From: Dendrolimus kikuchii
Taxonomy: Eukaryota > Arthropoda > Insecta > Lepidoptera > Lasiocampidae
Length of the DNA: 64,000 nt
Assembly: GCA_019925095.2 (NCBI GenBank)
Contig: CM034392.1
Span: 26,049,887-26,113,886 of the forward strand
Direction: 5' to 3'
The notes under the pieces are model-generated. The model did not search any database. It was not told the origin of the DNA and was given only the letters and a program-made list of their open reading frames with translations. Each line of letters opens with the position of its first letter. Positions within the stretch are counted from its first letter, which is position 1. The translations under genes and the position numbers were made by a program. Below are positions 21,525 through 32,435 of this stretch, one piece after another.

Positions 21525-21616
21525 GGAAAAACTTTGTACCACTTTTTAAGAAAATTGCGCGGACGGAGGAGTATCAACTTTCGCACACTTATAGTTTATA
21601 TAGAGAAGAAGTGCAG
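21525..21616 (+). repeat. dispersed ~90-bp repeat (TTGCGCGGACGGAGGAG type), copy 1
   Basis: Shares AAAATTGCGCGGACGGAGGA and TTCGCACACTTATAGTTTAT with 21946-22025 and 28626-28870. Confidence 0.7.
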
Positions 21617-21624
21617 AATGCTAT

Positions 21625-21931
21625 CTGTGCAGGAACGGAGAAAGAATACAATTTCCTGCGGCCGGGCGGCCTATCGTAAGAGGCGACAAAACAACCCACA
21701 GCCAGATGGTAGGGCATTTGCCCGACTGGATGGCTACCACTCCTGGTCTAGAGTATGTCGCCATAACAACCTTGAGTTGTGTTCCGGCATTAGTGATCAG
21801 GTTCCAGTGACACTTAAGAGAGCAGCAGCGCATTTGTAGCACCTTTGGTGTTGCAAATGTCCATAGGTGATGGTAACCGCTTTCCATCAAGTGGGCTGTC
21901 TGGCTGTCTGGTGAACTCCTGCAATAAAAAA
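21625..21931 (+). mobile_element. SINE (~310-bp family), near full length, 8-bp target duplication
   Basis: Flanked by AATGCTAT at 21617-21624 and 21932-21939. Starts GTGCAGGAACGGAGAAAGAA and ends CTCCTGCAATAAAAAAA. This copy best supports retroposition through a 3' A tail. It is inserted into the ~90-bp repeat, whose neighbouring copy resumes at 21946. Confidence 0.85.
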
Positions 21932-21945
21932 AATGCTATTATTCC

Positions 21946-22026
21946 TTTTTAAGAAAATTGCGCAGACGGAGGTGTATGAAATTTCGCACACTTATAGTTT
22001 ATATAGAGAAGAAGCGACGAATGCTA

Positions 22027-22080
<54 letters not shown>

Positions 22081-22101
22081 CATATATATATATATATATC
22101 A
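21946..22101 (+). repeat. ~90-bp repeat copy 2 followed by (TA)n
   Basis: AAAATTGCGCAGACGGAGGT ... TTCGCACACTTATAGTTTAT, then a (TA)n run with a CACATACA break at 22029-22099. Confidence 0.7.
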
Positions 22102-22620
22102 ATTGCTGTTATTTGACTACTTGTGCTTTTTAATTATTTGTGGAAGTCCAGGGAAGGTTTAAAAGGTTAGCAACTATGAAAACAATGCTTGGAATATAGT
22201 AAAAACAACAATTCCGCTTTCCCTTAGAAACTATTCCTACCTGTCAAACATTTCATGTTCGTCCCGTCGTTTAGAAATCAATTACATTTAAAAGTCGTTC
22301 AGAAATCAAATTAAATTTAGAAGTGAAGTTTATTTTTTTCATCTTTTTTGTTTTTAATGTCAAACTTTTGATGTTCGTCCCGTCGTACAGAAATCGAATT
22401 AAATTTAAAAGAATACTTTTATGATAAAAAACATAATTATTGTTTTAAGTTTAATTTGATTTCTGAACGACGGGACGAACATCAAATGTTTGACATTCAA
22501 AACCAAAAAAATGAAAAAAACTTCATTGTAAATTATATTTCAAATAGCAATTCCCATTGAGCTTTTTTGTTTATTGATTCTGAGGCGGTACCAAGTTTGC
22601 CGGGTCAGCTAGTCGTTGTA
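22102..22620 (-). mobile_element. AT-rich dispersed element with internal inverted repeats, copy 1
   Basis: Contains GTTCGTCCCGTCGT three times: direct at 22259 and 22373, inverted near 22468. Each is next to AGAAATC and AAATTTA phrases. It ends, in reverse, with CTAGCTGACCCGGCAAACTT. A second copy in the other orientation is at 29863-30290. Non-coding. Confidence 0.65.
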
Positions 22621-22711
22621 TATAAATGTGTGTGTAAATTTTGTACATAATAATGAAGTATCATTCGTTTGAAATATGTCTACTTAAAAAAAGTATTGTT
22701 TTTGTTGGATT

Positions 22712-23007
22712 TTATGGCTTGGCAGCTAGGCCTTTAAGCCAGATCTTAGCTTACAATTAGTTTCTTCATTTTCTTAAACCTATGTGTAGCACAGCTGAAC
22801 TGTAGGTTATCAGCTAGTGCCATTCAACGGAGTTCTTGTGACATTTGACTATACAGTTCACATTTCTCACAAAACACATAATTACTACTCAAAAACTATC
22901 AATATCCTACAACTATTGTTCATTTTAGAGTAATTTTATACATTTTTAGAAAATAAAACTGCAGAGCACAAGATCTCCTTTCAGTTCCCGCCAAAAAAAA
23001 AAAAAAA
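22712..23007 (+). mobile_element. dispersed ~300-bp element, copy 2 of 3
   Basis: TTATGGCTTGGCAGCTAGGC to AGTTCCCGCCAAAAAAAAA, with the internal segment AGCACAGCTGAACTGTAGGT that copy 1 lacks. Confidence 0.75.
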
Positions 23008-23837
23008 AAAGTTAATAGTAGCTACTAGCACAGACACTCAAACAAAAACGCCACCGGTACCCGTATCATGAAAAAAATCCCACCAAAATTTATTACCTCT
23101 CATATAATTGCACTGTGCACAAATCGCGCATAATTTGATTAATGACGGTGTCAAAACCACGCGTTTTTGCTGCATGTCTTTTGTCCGAAAACGAGCGTTC
23201 ATACACCGCTGTCCGACGTGTTGTGCCGTAATGGGTATCATTCCCGTTTCGTCCTCAATTGCGCTGTCAAGCTTGAAAAATATTTTTTATAATTGCAAAC
23301 GATATTCATGCAATATAAGAATAGTCAGTGGCGTCTGTCTTATTCATCAATCCTAGTCTAGGATTGACTGGAAGAGATTGCTGTTTAGCGTTAAGGTAAC
23401 CTTTTTTGCGATCTATCGGCTGGGCGTAACTATGTTCTAAATCTCAGCCTTTCCAACACATTCAAAGCGCAGGGTCGTCAGAGAGGAGGGGGTTTTTAGT
23501 GGGTATTGGGGTTGCTCGCCCGTGCAGCAACGCTCGGAGTCTTCCACACTATTCTGTGACGTCGATCGCGGACGGAGCACTGTCAAGAGCATACTATTGC
23601 TGCAGTGTTATCGCCCCCGACCGACGCGTGTCGTTCCCCTAGCAACGACCCAGTTTGTGCGTAAATCGGTTAAGCATTTTCCCTCGCCTCAAAACAAAAA
23701 AAAAAAACCTTTTTTGCGATCTGTTTTCATAGGAAAGCAAAAAAAGCGTAGGCTTTGTTCTACAATACAGATTCATTTAACTTTTTATTTGACGTGGCTA
23801 CATGCATTCTTATTATAATAAATATTGTTCAGAGTTA
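23008..23837. other. spacer, no gene seen
   Basis: Moderately GC-rich at 23460-23660, with CCCCAATACCCACTAAAAAC in reverse near 23490-23510 that recalls the GC-rich family at 2916. Short open frames carry no recognised domain. Confidence 0.4.
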
Positions 23838-23879
23838 AGAGTAGAACTAAATCAATTAAAATTTATTTAGTTCTACTCT
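23838..23879. repeat. perfect 15-bp inverted repeat
   Basis: AGAGTAGAACTAAAT and its reverse complement are separated by 12 nt. Confidence 0.65.
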
Positions 23880-24142
23880 AAAGAGTAGAATAACAGTGAC
23901 TCTGTTAGGATCCCTATATAACATACATTCCTTTACTATTTTCGAAAAAATGTATGTTTTTCATTATTGTAAGTATTTTTGAACAAATAAATTATATTCA
24001 TTCAATTTAATAACGCGATATATTAATATATAGTAAGTTATAAAATTGTCATCTAATACTCTAGCAACGTTATCATAAAAACACTAAGACTCCGATTTCT
24101 ATTTGCTGTCGAGATTTCAAGCGAGAACTTAGAACTCAAAAT

Positions 24143-24188
24143 AATAATTACTTTTATTTATGTATATATGTAAATAAAAGTAATTATT
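24143..24188. repeat. perfect 18-bp inverted repeat
   Basis: AATAATTACTTTTATTTA and its reverse complement are separated by 10 nt. AT-only except one pair; likely a small foldback. Confidence 0.65.
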
Positions 24189-24636
24189 AGAATTAATTAT
24201 AGAAGCTGGATATCAGTTTCTCTACCGATTCATTATTGGTTCGAAATGGGAAGCACCCAGTAATGGACATGTGTTCCGTCATCCATCAGCGCCGACAGAT
24301 GTCGCCGAGTGGACGGCATTTGTTTCCATAAGAGTTATAGCTCAGTTCAGTTTCAATATAGCCCACTGCAGTGTGGTCTGGCCTCGTTTTCACACTAAAT
24401 ATATTCAGGTTACGATTTACCTTTGGGAAATGCAATTTTGACGGTATCGTGTTCCGAGGGACTGTTCCAAAGAATGGTACTGTGAGGTAAGTCCATAACG
24501 TATAGCGTCAATCGACATTACACGCTGCTTTCGGCGTCGGATTACGTTATACCATTGTTTATCGCTTGCATTTCCTATGACTGGAAAAAATTGATAATTT
24601 TTTTAACATAAACAAAATATAATTTTGTTGGAAACT
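24189..24636. other. spacer, no gene seen
   Basis: No supported gene or repeat. Confidence 0.45.
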
Positions 24637-24966
24637 TACTTTTCTTTTGTATTTCTACTTTTCTTTTGTATTTCTACTTTTCTTTTGTATTTCTACTTTT
24701 CTTTTGTATTTCTACTTTTCTTTTGTATTTCTACTTTTCTTTTGTATTTCTGCTTTTCTTTTGTATTTCTACTTTTCTTTTGTATTTCTACTTTTCTTTT
24801 GTATTTCTACTTTTCTTTTGTATTTCTACTTTTCTTTTGTATTTCTACTTTTCTTTTGTATTTCTACTTTTCTTTTGTATTTCTACTTTTCTTTTGTATT
24901 TCTACTTTTCTTTTGTATTTCTACTTTTCTTTTGTATTTCTACTTTTCTTTTGTATTTCTACTTTT
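24637..24966 (+). repeat. 19-bp minisatellite, ~17 units
   Basis: The unit TTTTCTTTTGTATTTCTAC repeats about 17 times almost without variation; one unit has a G. Since 19 is not divisible by three and the unit lacks stops, all three forward frames are open across the array, producing spurious FSFVFLLFFCIS-type peptides. Confidence 0.95.
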
Positions 24967-25532
24967 GTTTTTTCTTGTACTTTTTTAAGAAGATTTTAGG
25001 CTTGATTTATTTATTTTCTTTTAACAAAACTTATATCTATTCAATTCGTATTTTTAATTAGTTACTACACATTGCTTGACAGATTAATTGAAGTCACAAA
25101 TGCTCACGCATGACAGCGGATGCGGCGTTCTACATGCAGTTTTTAGTTAGTGAGACACTATAGGAACTGCATTAACATAGTAATCATTCGGCGGTCGCGT
25201 ATGGTATCACGCCATCTATGGCGTTTGTACAGACCTCCATCGTTATAAGTACAATTAAATAGTAAAACTAATTTTTAAAAATAAACTAGGTAATTGCTTT
25301 GCAGTCTACGCACAATAGACAATACAACCTTTTCGCCCACTGGCCAGATTTTGAGTTTGTGATTGACAACTATCATTAACATAAGAAAGAAAAGTCGTCA
25401 TAAAGGATATATTATTTATATCCACAATTATCTAATTGTACATATGATATTTCTTCATTTGGTAATGTAAATACAAAAGAGAAAATTATACATGTCGGGT
25501 TCACGCCGGGAGCGAACGAATGACGCGCCGAG
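24967..25532. other. AT-rich spacer, no gene seen
   Basis: No supported gene or repeat. Confidence 0.45.
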
Positions 25533-25545
25533 AATAACAATAATA

Positions 25546-25974
25546 CATACATACATAACTTCACGCCAGTTCCCTTGCGGGGTAGGCACGAACAACAGAG
25601 CGCCATTTAGGCCCATTCTTACACACCTCACTTGCTTCTTTGACATTCATAACTCTTGTCATGCACATTCGTCTGTTCTTAAGGCTCCTGACATCACCCT
25701 CCGCTAGTACACGATCAATTTGATCATGGAAGGTGTGTCTTGGCCTTCCACGACTTCTGCATCCATCCACTTTTGCATTGTATATCTGTTTAGTCATTCT
25801 TTCATCATGCATTCTTTCCACATGCCCGAACCACCGGAGCATTCCTTTCCTTACCTTCACCCCGACACTCTCTTTCAGACCAACTCTCTTTCTTACTTCG
25901 GTATTACGAACGCGGTCCGCCAGCGCAGATTTTGCGCAGTGCTCGCATCTCAACCGCGTTTACTCTACTTTCAT
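25546..25974 (-). mobile_element. 5'-truncated RTE-like LINE, 13-bp target duplication
   Basis: Flanked by AATAACAATAATA at 25533-25545 and 25975-25987. Reverse frame runs from ESRVN-like sequence through ADRVRNTEVRKRVG and LRWFGHVERM to YPARELA. A 12-base deletion in the ICGVT region differs from other copies. Tail (TATG)n. Confidence 0.9.
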
Positions 25975-25987
25975 AATAACAATAATA

Positions 25988-26829
25988 ATAATCTGAAATA
26001 TTATAATCACAGTCTATTACACTAGAATTATCACAATTACGATATTAAATATTGCACAACAATACACAGATATATTAGGACAACTCCAAGAATTGCATCC
26101 ACGCTTGTCAGGTGTCGAGCAGCAATTTGCCCTCCAAGAATACTGTGATTATCAAGCAGTAATTATCGACCACAATACATTATGTGCTCCTGATCCAAGA
26201 CTACCAATGCAGACTGTCGCTCGTAGACTTCGTCGTAGACTCGTAGACTGTCAATTCACCGACAGACAGACACAGACGGCGGCGTCTCAGACACCGCTAA
26301 TCAAGATCTCTCCACGTCCCCGCGAGGGACACTAGGGGATATAGCTCCCCCCACAGGATAGACTAGGCGTGTTGCTGGGAAGTTTCTTTAGTCGTTTCTT
26401 CTCTCGCAGCCATAACACGTTCCGAAACGGCAGTAAGATAGCGTAGGGCGCCGCAAACCACCGATCCCGGCCCGCCGGGATCCTTCCCCTCGGGCTTTAT
26501 ATCACCCGTCGCCCGTTCTCAATTAGTGCTTTGTGTCGCCCTATGGTGGGCATCATTAAATTCATCCCCCTCTCATGGCAACAGTCCAGCCGAGGTTAAA
26601 CTCCTTAGGGAGCTCCCTCGAGCAAGTTGCCCCCCGGGCTCGAGCCCCAAAAATCCCGGTAAAGTTGTAAGGTCTTCGGACCAACAACATAAAATCAAGT
26701 CCAATAAAAAAAAGACACGTCAATTTTGTTTCTTTCGACTGACTGGTCGGGAGCTGAATCTGATGCCTTTTAGTTAGCATGCCATCAGGTATCTAACCTT
26801 ACCTTACTCCTATCTACTGTAGGTTATTT
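25988..26829. other. spacer with GC-rich patch, no gene supported
   Basis: The 26090-26330 frame (80 residues) and the 26526-26777 frame have no recognised domain. A phrase GTTGCCCCCCGGGCTCGAGC suggests another GC-rich element remnant. Phrases around TTTCTTCTCTCGCAGCCATA resemble the interior of the element at 9046. Confidence 0.4.
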
Positions 26830-26985
26830 ATAACAACAACAACAATACTCTTTATTGTACAACAACACAAAAAGAGTAACACATTTTCATATCTTAAAAT
26901 TAGACGGTTGTAGTACAATGAGCGGCCTTATTGCTTAAGGCAATGTCTTCCAGGCAACCTTTCGATGAACAAGGATCTAATGATA
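26830..26985 (-). mobile_element. LINE 3' UTR remnant
   Basis: In reverse: CTGGAAGACATTGCCTTAAG, CAATAAGGCCGC, and a TACAATAAAGAGTATTG end. The same 3' UTR type occurs at 27376-27475 and 28100-28236. Confidence 0.6.
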
Positions 26986-26994
26986 ATATATATA

Positions 26995-27482
26995 ATCCCC
27001 CTATTTGAAGGAACGCTTTGAGTTCTTTCAAGAAAGTGGTACAAGGCTCTTGAGATCATCAGCAAATCTGCGACTAATGACGCCAATACATTCAACGCAA
27101 TTTTATGAGAAATCTTCTACTGTGCAGGCTGTAAGGTTGTGGAATGCATTACCAATCAGCATCAGAAGTGCCAAGTCACTTACATCTTTTAATAAACTCC
27201 TCAAAGATCACTATCTAAATTTGTAAACAGTAATTTATTTATGTGTATGTAACTCTATGTACATATATGTATGTGTATTTTATTTGCTATTAATATATGT
27301 ATATGTGTTTGTACATATTTTAAACTATGCGCACTGAATACCGACCCATTATTAGAAATGTGAAATTATCTCCAGAAGGTTGTCTGGAAGAAATCGCTGT
27401 TAGCGATAAGACCGCCGATTGCACTAGTTAAATGATTGTTAACTCGTGTGTATTATTTTCTTGTGTGCAATAAAGAATATTC
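26995..27482 (+). mobile_element. LINE 3' end with ORF C-terminus and 3' UTR
   Basis: An open frame (27005-27226) ends with FYEKSSTVQAVRLWNALPIS, then AKSLTSFNKLLKDHYLNL, typical of CR1/Jockey LINE C-termini. The 3' UTR carries CTGGAAGAAATCGCTGTTAG, CGATAAGACCGCC and CAATAAAGAATATTC. 5'-truncated, inactive. Confidence 0.75.
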
Positions 27483-27486
27483 TATA

Positions 27487-27712
27487 TAATATAATATATT
27501 CATAATACAACGTTTTTCAATCATTCTTTCACGGTTAAGGCTGTCCAACTTTGGAATTCATTGCCTGTTGCTGTCAGACAAGCAAAATCTCTAATAACAT
27601 TTAAGAACTTAGTCAGGATATTCTATCTGCAATATAATGATATGTAATTTTATATAATTAGTAGATATTATATTGCATATAGTTATATGTTTATTATGTT
27701 TAAATAGTTGCA
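27487..27712 (+). mobile_element. second LINE C-terminal fragment
   Basis: The frame reads FTVKAVQLWNSLPVAVRQAK, then SLITFKNLVRIFYLQYNDM and stop, parallel to the previous fragment but divergent. Confidence 0.65.
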
Positions 27713-27717
27713 TATTA

Positions 27718-28033
27718 TCCGTGCAGGAACGGAGAAAGAATACAATTTCCTGCGGCCGGGCGGCCTGTCGTAAGAGGCGACAAAACAACCCACAGCCAGG
27801 TGGTAGGTCATTTGCCCGACTCGATGGCTACCACCCCCGGTCTAAAGTATGTCGCCATAACAACCTTGAGTTGTGTTCCGGCATTAGTGACCAGGTTCCA
27901 GTCTCCCTTAAGAGAGCAGCAGCGCATTTGTAGCAACTTTGGTGTTGCCAATGTGCATAGGCGATGGTAACCGCTTTCCATCAAGTGGGTCGTCTGCCTG
28001 TCTGCTGATCTCCTGCAATAAAAAAAATAAAAT
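27718..28033 (+). mobile_element. SINE (~310-bp family), near full length
   Basis: ATCCGTGCAGGAACGGAGAA to CTGATCTCCTGCAATAAAAA. One of the best-preserved copies. Confidence 0.85.
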
Positions 28034-28082
28034 AAAAAAGTAAATAATCGTACAATAATTATGTATACCACTGTCGCCACTC

Positions 28083-28236
28083 CTAATCAGAATATTCTGG
28101 CCACGGGATGTCTGGAAGCGATCGCTTTGTAGCGATAAGACCGCCCTTTGTACCCAACTAGACTAATACTAGTTCGTAAGTTTTTCTGTAATGGTGTACA
28201 ATAAAGTGTTATCTATCTATCTATCTATCTATAATA
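28083..28236 (+). mobile_element. LINE 3' UTR with (TCTA)n tail
   Basis: GTCTGGAAGCGATCGCTTTG, GCGATAAGACCGCC, GTACAATAAAGTG, then ATCT repeats at 28211-28232. No coding part retained. Confidence 0.65.
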
Positions 28237-28620
28237 TACAATAATATACTAATAAGTGTGATAAGAATAATGTAATAGATAAGTACAAAGGAATTCCACC
28301 TCGCAACAAAAGAAATAAAGACAACGTGTCAACATCAACAGGTCTATAAGAATTAAGTAAAAAACCTCCAGCTTTGGTGCCCTCGGTGCTCGTCGTGGAC
28401 AAATGAGAGGGCGCTGGAACATCAATCCACTTATTACGGGAGCTCGAGTAAATCATTTATTGTGCGAACCGAATCCGGGCTATTTACTCAACGACGGGTC
28501 ACTGGCACTCATCACTCAGGCTACTTCGCCTTTCCAGACATTTCCACTGGTTGGTAGTCTTAACCAAACTATGATCGTGTTGTGAAACAAGTATAGATGT
28601 TTAATCATTATATTAATACG
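28237..28620. other. spacer, no gene seen
   Basis: No supported gene or repeat. Confidence 0.4.
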
Positions 28621-28625
28621 TGAAG

Positions 28626-28870
28626 CAAAAACTTTGTACCTCTTTTTACGAAAATTGCGCGGACGGAGGAGTGTGAAATTTCGCACACTTACATACATAC
28701 ATACATACATACATAACTTCACGCCAGTTCCCTTGCGGGGTAGGCACGAACAACAGAGTGCCATTTAGGCTTATTCTTACACACCTCACTTGCCTCTTTG
28801 ACATTCATAACTCTTGTCATGCAAGCTCGTCTGTTCTTAAGGCACACTTATAGTTTATATATATATATAT
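28626..28870 (+). repeat. ~90-bp repeat copy 3, interrupted by an RTE insertion
   Basis: The repeat (AAAATTGCGCGGACGGAGGA ... TTCGCACACTTATAG) is split at its GCACACTTA, which is duplicated around 28692-28841. The copies at 21525 and 21946 show the unbroken sequence. Confidence 0.8.
28692..28841 (-). mobile_element. very short RTE-like LINE copy, 9-bp target duplication
   Basis: Flanked by GCACACTTA at 28683-28691 and 28842-28850. Only the last ~45 codons of ORF2, the stop and the (TATG)n tail are present. Confidence 0.9.
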
Positions 28871-29244
28871 ATATTTAATAATAAATCATAAAATCATGAA
28901 ACCATAGGCGCTAATTTCTTGAGAATAACTAATTTATTTATTGGAAGATTACAAAGGCATCGGTTGAAGTTGGTATTCAAAAATTGAAGTATAACGTCTT
29001 TCTAGTGTCACGGTGACGTTTGATGTTTAAAGTGACAGTCGCGTTCGCGACAGCTTGTTTTTGAACAAAATGTTTCATACAATAATTAAAGCTTTAATAC
29101 AACCATTTTTAATGGGCGTCTTATATTAATTACCCTACTCAATCAAATCAGTCAATGGGTAAAAATTGATTACGTTCAACAGAGGTGCGGTCAACTGACC
29201 GGCGCAATTTGATGTTTAATTAATGTATGGAAAATAGAACTTTT
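28871..29244. other. AT-rich spacer, no gene seen
   Basis: No supported gene or repeat. Confidence 0.4.
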
Positions 29245-29554
29245 TTTTTTACTGCAGGAGATCAGCAGTTAGGCAGACGGCCCACTTGATGGAAAGCGAT
29301 TACTATCGCCTATATACATTTGTAACAACAAAGCTGCTACAAATGCGCTGCTGCTCTCTTAAGGGAGACTGGAACCTGGTCACTAATGCCGGAACACAAC
29401 TCAAGGTTGTTATGGCGACATACTTTAAAACAGGGGTGGTAGCCATCCAGTCGGGCAAATACCCTACCACCTGGCTGTGGGTTCTTTTGTCGCCTCTTAC
29501 GACAGGCCGCCCGGCCGCAGGAAATTGTATTCTTTCTCCGTTCCTGCACGGATA
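29245..29554 (-). mobile_element. SINE (~310-bp family), near full length
   Basis: Plus strand reads TTTTTTTTTTACTGCAGGAG to TTCCTGCACGGATAG. Reversed orientation. Confidence 0.85.
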
Positions 29555-29630
29555 GAATATTGTGTTCAAAAGCAACTATTACCTCTGGTAAGATTCCTAG
29601 TTAATATTCCAACCCCCATCTTCTGGATTT

Positions 29631-29862
29631 GACGGCATCTGTGGTTGAGCGGGCTAAGTCTTAGCGGGCCGAAGTCGCTGGAACGCAGAGGCTCCGAATT
29701 CAATTCCTGGCATGATAAATTTCGAAAATAAACTTTCCGTTATTTACTACGGTCTGGGTGTCTGGGATCGATCTCAGAGTGGTCCGATGTATATTACCCA
29801 TAACACAAGCGTAACTTGCTTAGCTTGGGGATATACAATGTGTGTGCTTGTCTGCCAATGAA
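29631..29862 (+). mobile_element. tRNA-derived SINE, first family, copy 1
   Basis: A box TGGTTGAGCGGG at 29642-29653 and a degraded B box GAATTCAATTCC at 29696-29707 (consensus GGTTCGANTCC). The body GGTCTGGGTGTCTGGGATCG and ATAACACAAGCGTAACTTGC match 36062-36303. Confidence 0.8.
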
Positions 29863-30290
29863 CTAGCTGACCCGAAAAACTTCGTACCGCCTCAGAATCA
29901 ATAAATAAAAAAGCTGAATGATAATTGCAGAATGTTTCAACTTTAGTAAAAAATGTGGTCAAAACTTAACCGGAACGAACATAAAACGTTTAACATTCAA
30001 AACCATATTTTTTTTAAACTTCACTTTTAAATTTAATTTGATTTCTGAACGACTTTCAAATTTAATTGATTTCTAAACGACGGGACGAACATCAAATGTT
30101 TGACAGGTAGGAATAGTTTCTAAGGGAAAGCGAAATTGTTGTTTTTACTATATTCCAGGCATTTCCTTCATATTTACTCACCTTTTAAACCTTCCCTGGA
30201 CTTCCACAAATAATTCAAAATCAAAATTGGCCAAATCAGTCCAGCCGTTCTCGAGTTTAAGCGAGACTAACGAACAGCAATTGATTTATA
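29863..30290 (+). mobile_element. AT-rich dispersed element, copy 2
   Basis: Begins ACTAGCTGACCCGAAAAACT. Contains ACGACGGGACGAACATCAAA and TTCCCTGGACTTCCACAAAT, the reverse complement of the copy at 22102-22620. Confidence 0.65.
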
Positions 30291-30295
30291 TCTTA

Positions 30296-30503
30296 ATATA
30301 TATAAATTACGTGTCACGTTGTTTGTCCTGGGTGAACTCCTAAACTACTTGACCGATTTTAATCAAATTTGCACACCGTGTGCAGTTTGGTCCGACTTGA
30401 AAGATTGGATAGCGTAGATTTGGACCCGGTAGGTGGCGCTGGAATCGGGTTCTAAATTTTATTTCTTCAGGGCAGAACAACGTCTGCCGGGACAGCTAGT
30501 ATA
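30296..30503 (-). mobile_element. CAGACGTTGT-family small element
   Basis: In reverse: CTAGCTGTCCCGGCAGACGT, TGTTCTGCCC, then TTCCAGCGCCACCTACCGG. Also at 33935, 34490, 38395, 36793 and 58306. Non-coding. Confidence 0.65.
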
Positions 30504-30984
30504 TATATAGATAAGCTACCACGAATTCTTAACTTGAAATCATGCAAATCAAAAATCATACTAAACCCTAACGAACAATAAGCAGGTTGTCACCGCAGAA
30601 CCGCGTTTGAAATCCCCGAAAAGGTATTACTCAAGTCGACGTCTTAACTCCAGTGGAACCCTGCCTTAATCACAATAATGACGTCATCCATCGCCGTTTA
30701 CGCACTGCCTCTACCACCGACCCTAAACAGAACGACCAGACCACACAAATCGCTATACATTGCTAACTAACAATGACAAAGGTAGCGACACTCTTAAGTG
30801 AAGCAGCAATGCATGACGTGCTACTCTAAATCGTTGGGTTGGCACGTGACAGACAGGCTGTCAGTCAAACCCTTAAAAGCGAACGTGAGTCGCTACAGGT
30901 AGTGGGTGTATACGAAAGCATATTTGGGTGATTAACGCAGCGTTTAATGTGTATAAAAAAAAAGTAAATTTATCTAATTGAATC
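30504..30984. other. spacer, no gene seen
   Basis: No supported gene or repeat. Confidence 0.4.
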
Positions 30985-30993
30985 TGGTTTATA

Positions 30994-31349
30994 CATACAT
31001 ACATACATACATACATAACTTCACGCCAGTTCCCTCGCGGGGTAGGCACGAACAACAGAGTGCCATTTAGGCTTATTCTTACACACCTCACTTGCCTCTT
31101 TGACATTCATAACTCTTGTCATGCAAGCTCGTCTGTTCTTAAGGCTCCTGACATCACCTTCTGCTAGTACACGATCAATTTGATCATGGAAGGTGTGTCG
31201 TGGCCTTCCACGACTTCTGCATCCATCCACTTTTGCATTGTATATCTGTTTAGTCATTCTTTCATCATGCATTCTTTCCACATGCCCGAACCACCGGAGC
31301 ATTCCTTTCCTTACCTTCACCCCGACACTCTCTTTCAGACTCTCTCTCA
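30994..31349 (-). mobile_element. 5'-truncated RTE-like LINE, 9-bp target duplication
   Basis: TGGTTTATA occurs at 30985-30993 and 31350-31358. RTE homology stops at 31340, leaving about 9 extra bases (TCTCTCTCA) before the right duplication. Reverse frame: VGVKVRKGMLRWFGHVERM to YPARELA. Confidence 0.85.
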
Positions 31350-31358
31350 TGGTTTATA

Positions 31359-31789
31359 GTTCTTCATTTTGAATTAAATTTGAATATATTACATTAAATA
31401 TGGAAACCGAAAGTAAAAAGCTGTACAGGTACATATTTGGAGATAAAACGTCTTCATTATACATAACCGTATTTGGAGGTAAAAAGTCTTAATTATAAAT
31501 TCCCATTAAAACTATTAACATCCTTAATAGTGTACACTTTTTACTAAAATATGAACAAAACTTTTCTAAGCAGACATCGTCAAAATTCTACGAAACTTTT
31601 GTTTTTTAGGCAATCTTCTGTTGAAAGTAAGAGATCAAATATTATTCTTAAGAGGCCTGTACTAACATCCTTAGAAGCACAGCATTGTACTGATTATTTA
31701 TTTCGCTAGAGACAGACAATCCTAAGTTAGAATAGGCCTTTTCCCAGAAGAGCTCAAATGATGGCAAATTAGAGAATACTATACTGTTA
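31359..31789. other. AT-rich spacer, no gene seen
   Basis: No supported gene or repeat. Confidence 0.4.
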
Positions 31790-32435
31790 CTAGAGAAAAT
31801 ATTATACTAGCCCGTGACATTCTCGCAGGCGATTCTTATTGTGTACTACAAGAAGAGTTCATCGAGGTGCTTTACCTCCAGTATTTTCGGTTCCCGAGAC
31901 CTTGACAGACAGCTATGCGAAGGAAGGGTTTAGTTGGTAAGGCCGAGCATAATATCGGGGGTCCAACACAAGCTTACTGTTATCCCTGGGTGATAGGGTT
32001 CATGACCCATTACACTTTCATATAAACAAGAAAAAAGAGCTTCATCTCCAGATGTCAGTCGTTATATTATGCCCGCTAGAGGATATAAACTGCCATATCA
32101 TGACATATAACGTCAACTCTTTACCCGTAGATGTCAGAACAGCTAAATCACTTGCCATATTTAAAAAATCGGCAAAAACCATTTCCTTAGTTTATAATCA
32201 AATATATAGTTTTCTATGCTTCTTAACTTAGCTGTTTACTGTCCACGTAATGCTGTTCTTCCTTTTTTATTTTACTTCGTTTTAATTTAATTATACATAG
32301 ACATAAGTTGTTAAAAATATCATCTCAGTCAAGTTGCCTGATAAGGCCGCCTTTTGTTTTACCGTTAAATTATTGTAATTATTCATTCTGTAATTGTTTA
32401 TTTGGTGAACAATAGTTTTCTATTGTATTCTATAA
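31790..32435 (+). mobile_element. decayed LINE 3' end
   Basis: Near 32100-32190 it reads YNVNSLPVDVRTAKSLAIFK, like LINE C-termini. Near 32338 it carries GATAAGGCCGCCTTTTG, and it ends TGAACAATAGTTTTCTATTG. Frames are broken. Confidence 0.5.

Noticed and set aside
23038..23241. 67-residue minus-strand frame with several Cys and Trp residues
   Set aside because: No recognisable family, no splice context and no relative in the window.
24625..25061. Three overlapping 113-131-residue Phe/Leu-rich membrane-like proteins
   Set aside because: They are the three frames of a 19-bp tandem repeat.
21498..29575. Repeated 70-110-residue frames on both strands of the ~310-bp SINE
   Set aside because: Frames exist on both strands and are broken differently between copies (for example 39692-40006), consistent with stop-poor non-coding sequence.
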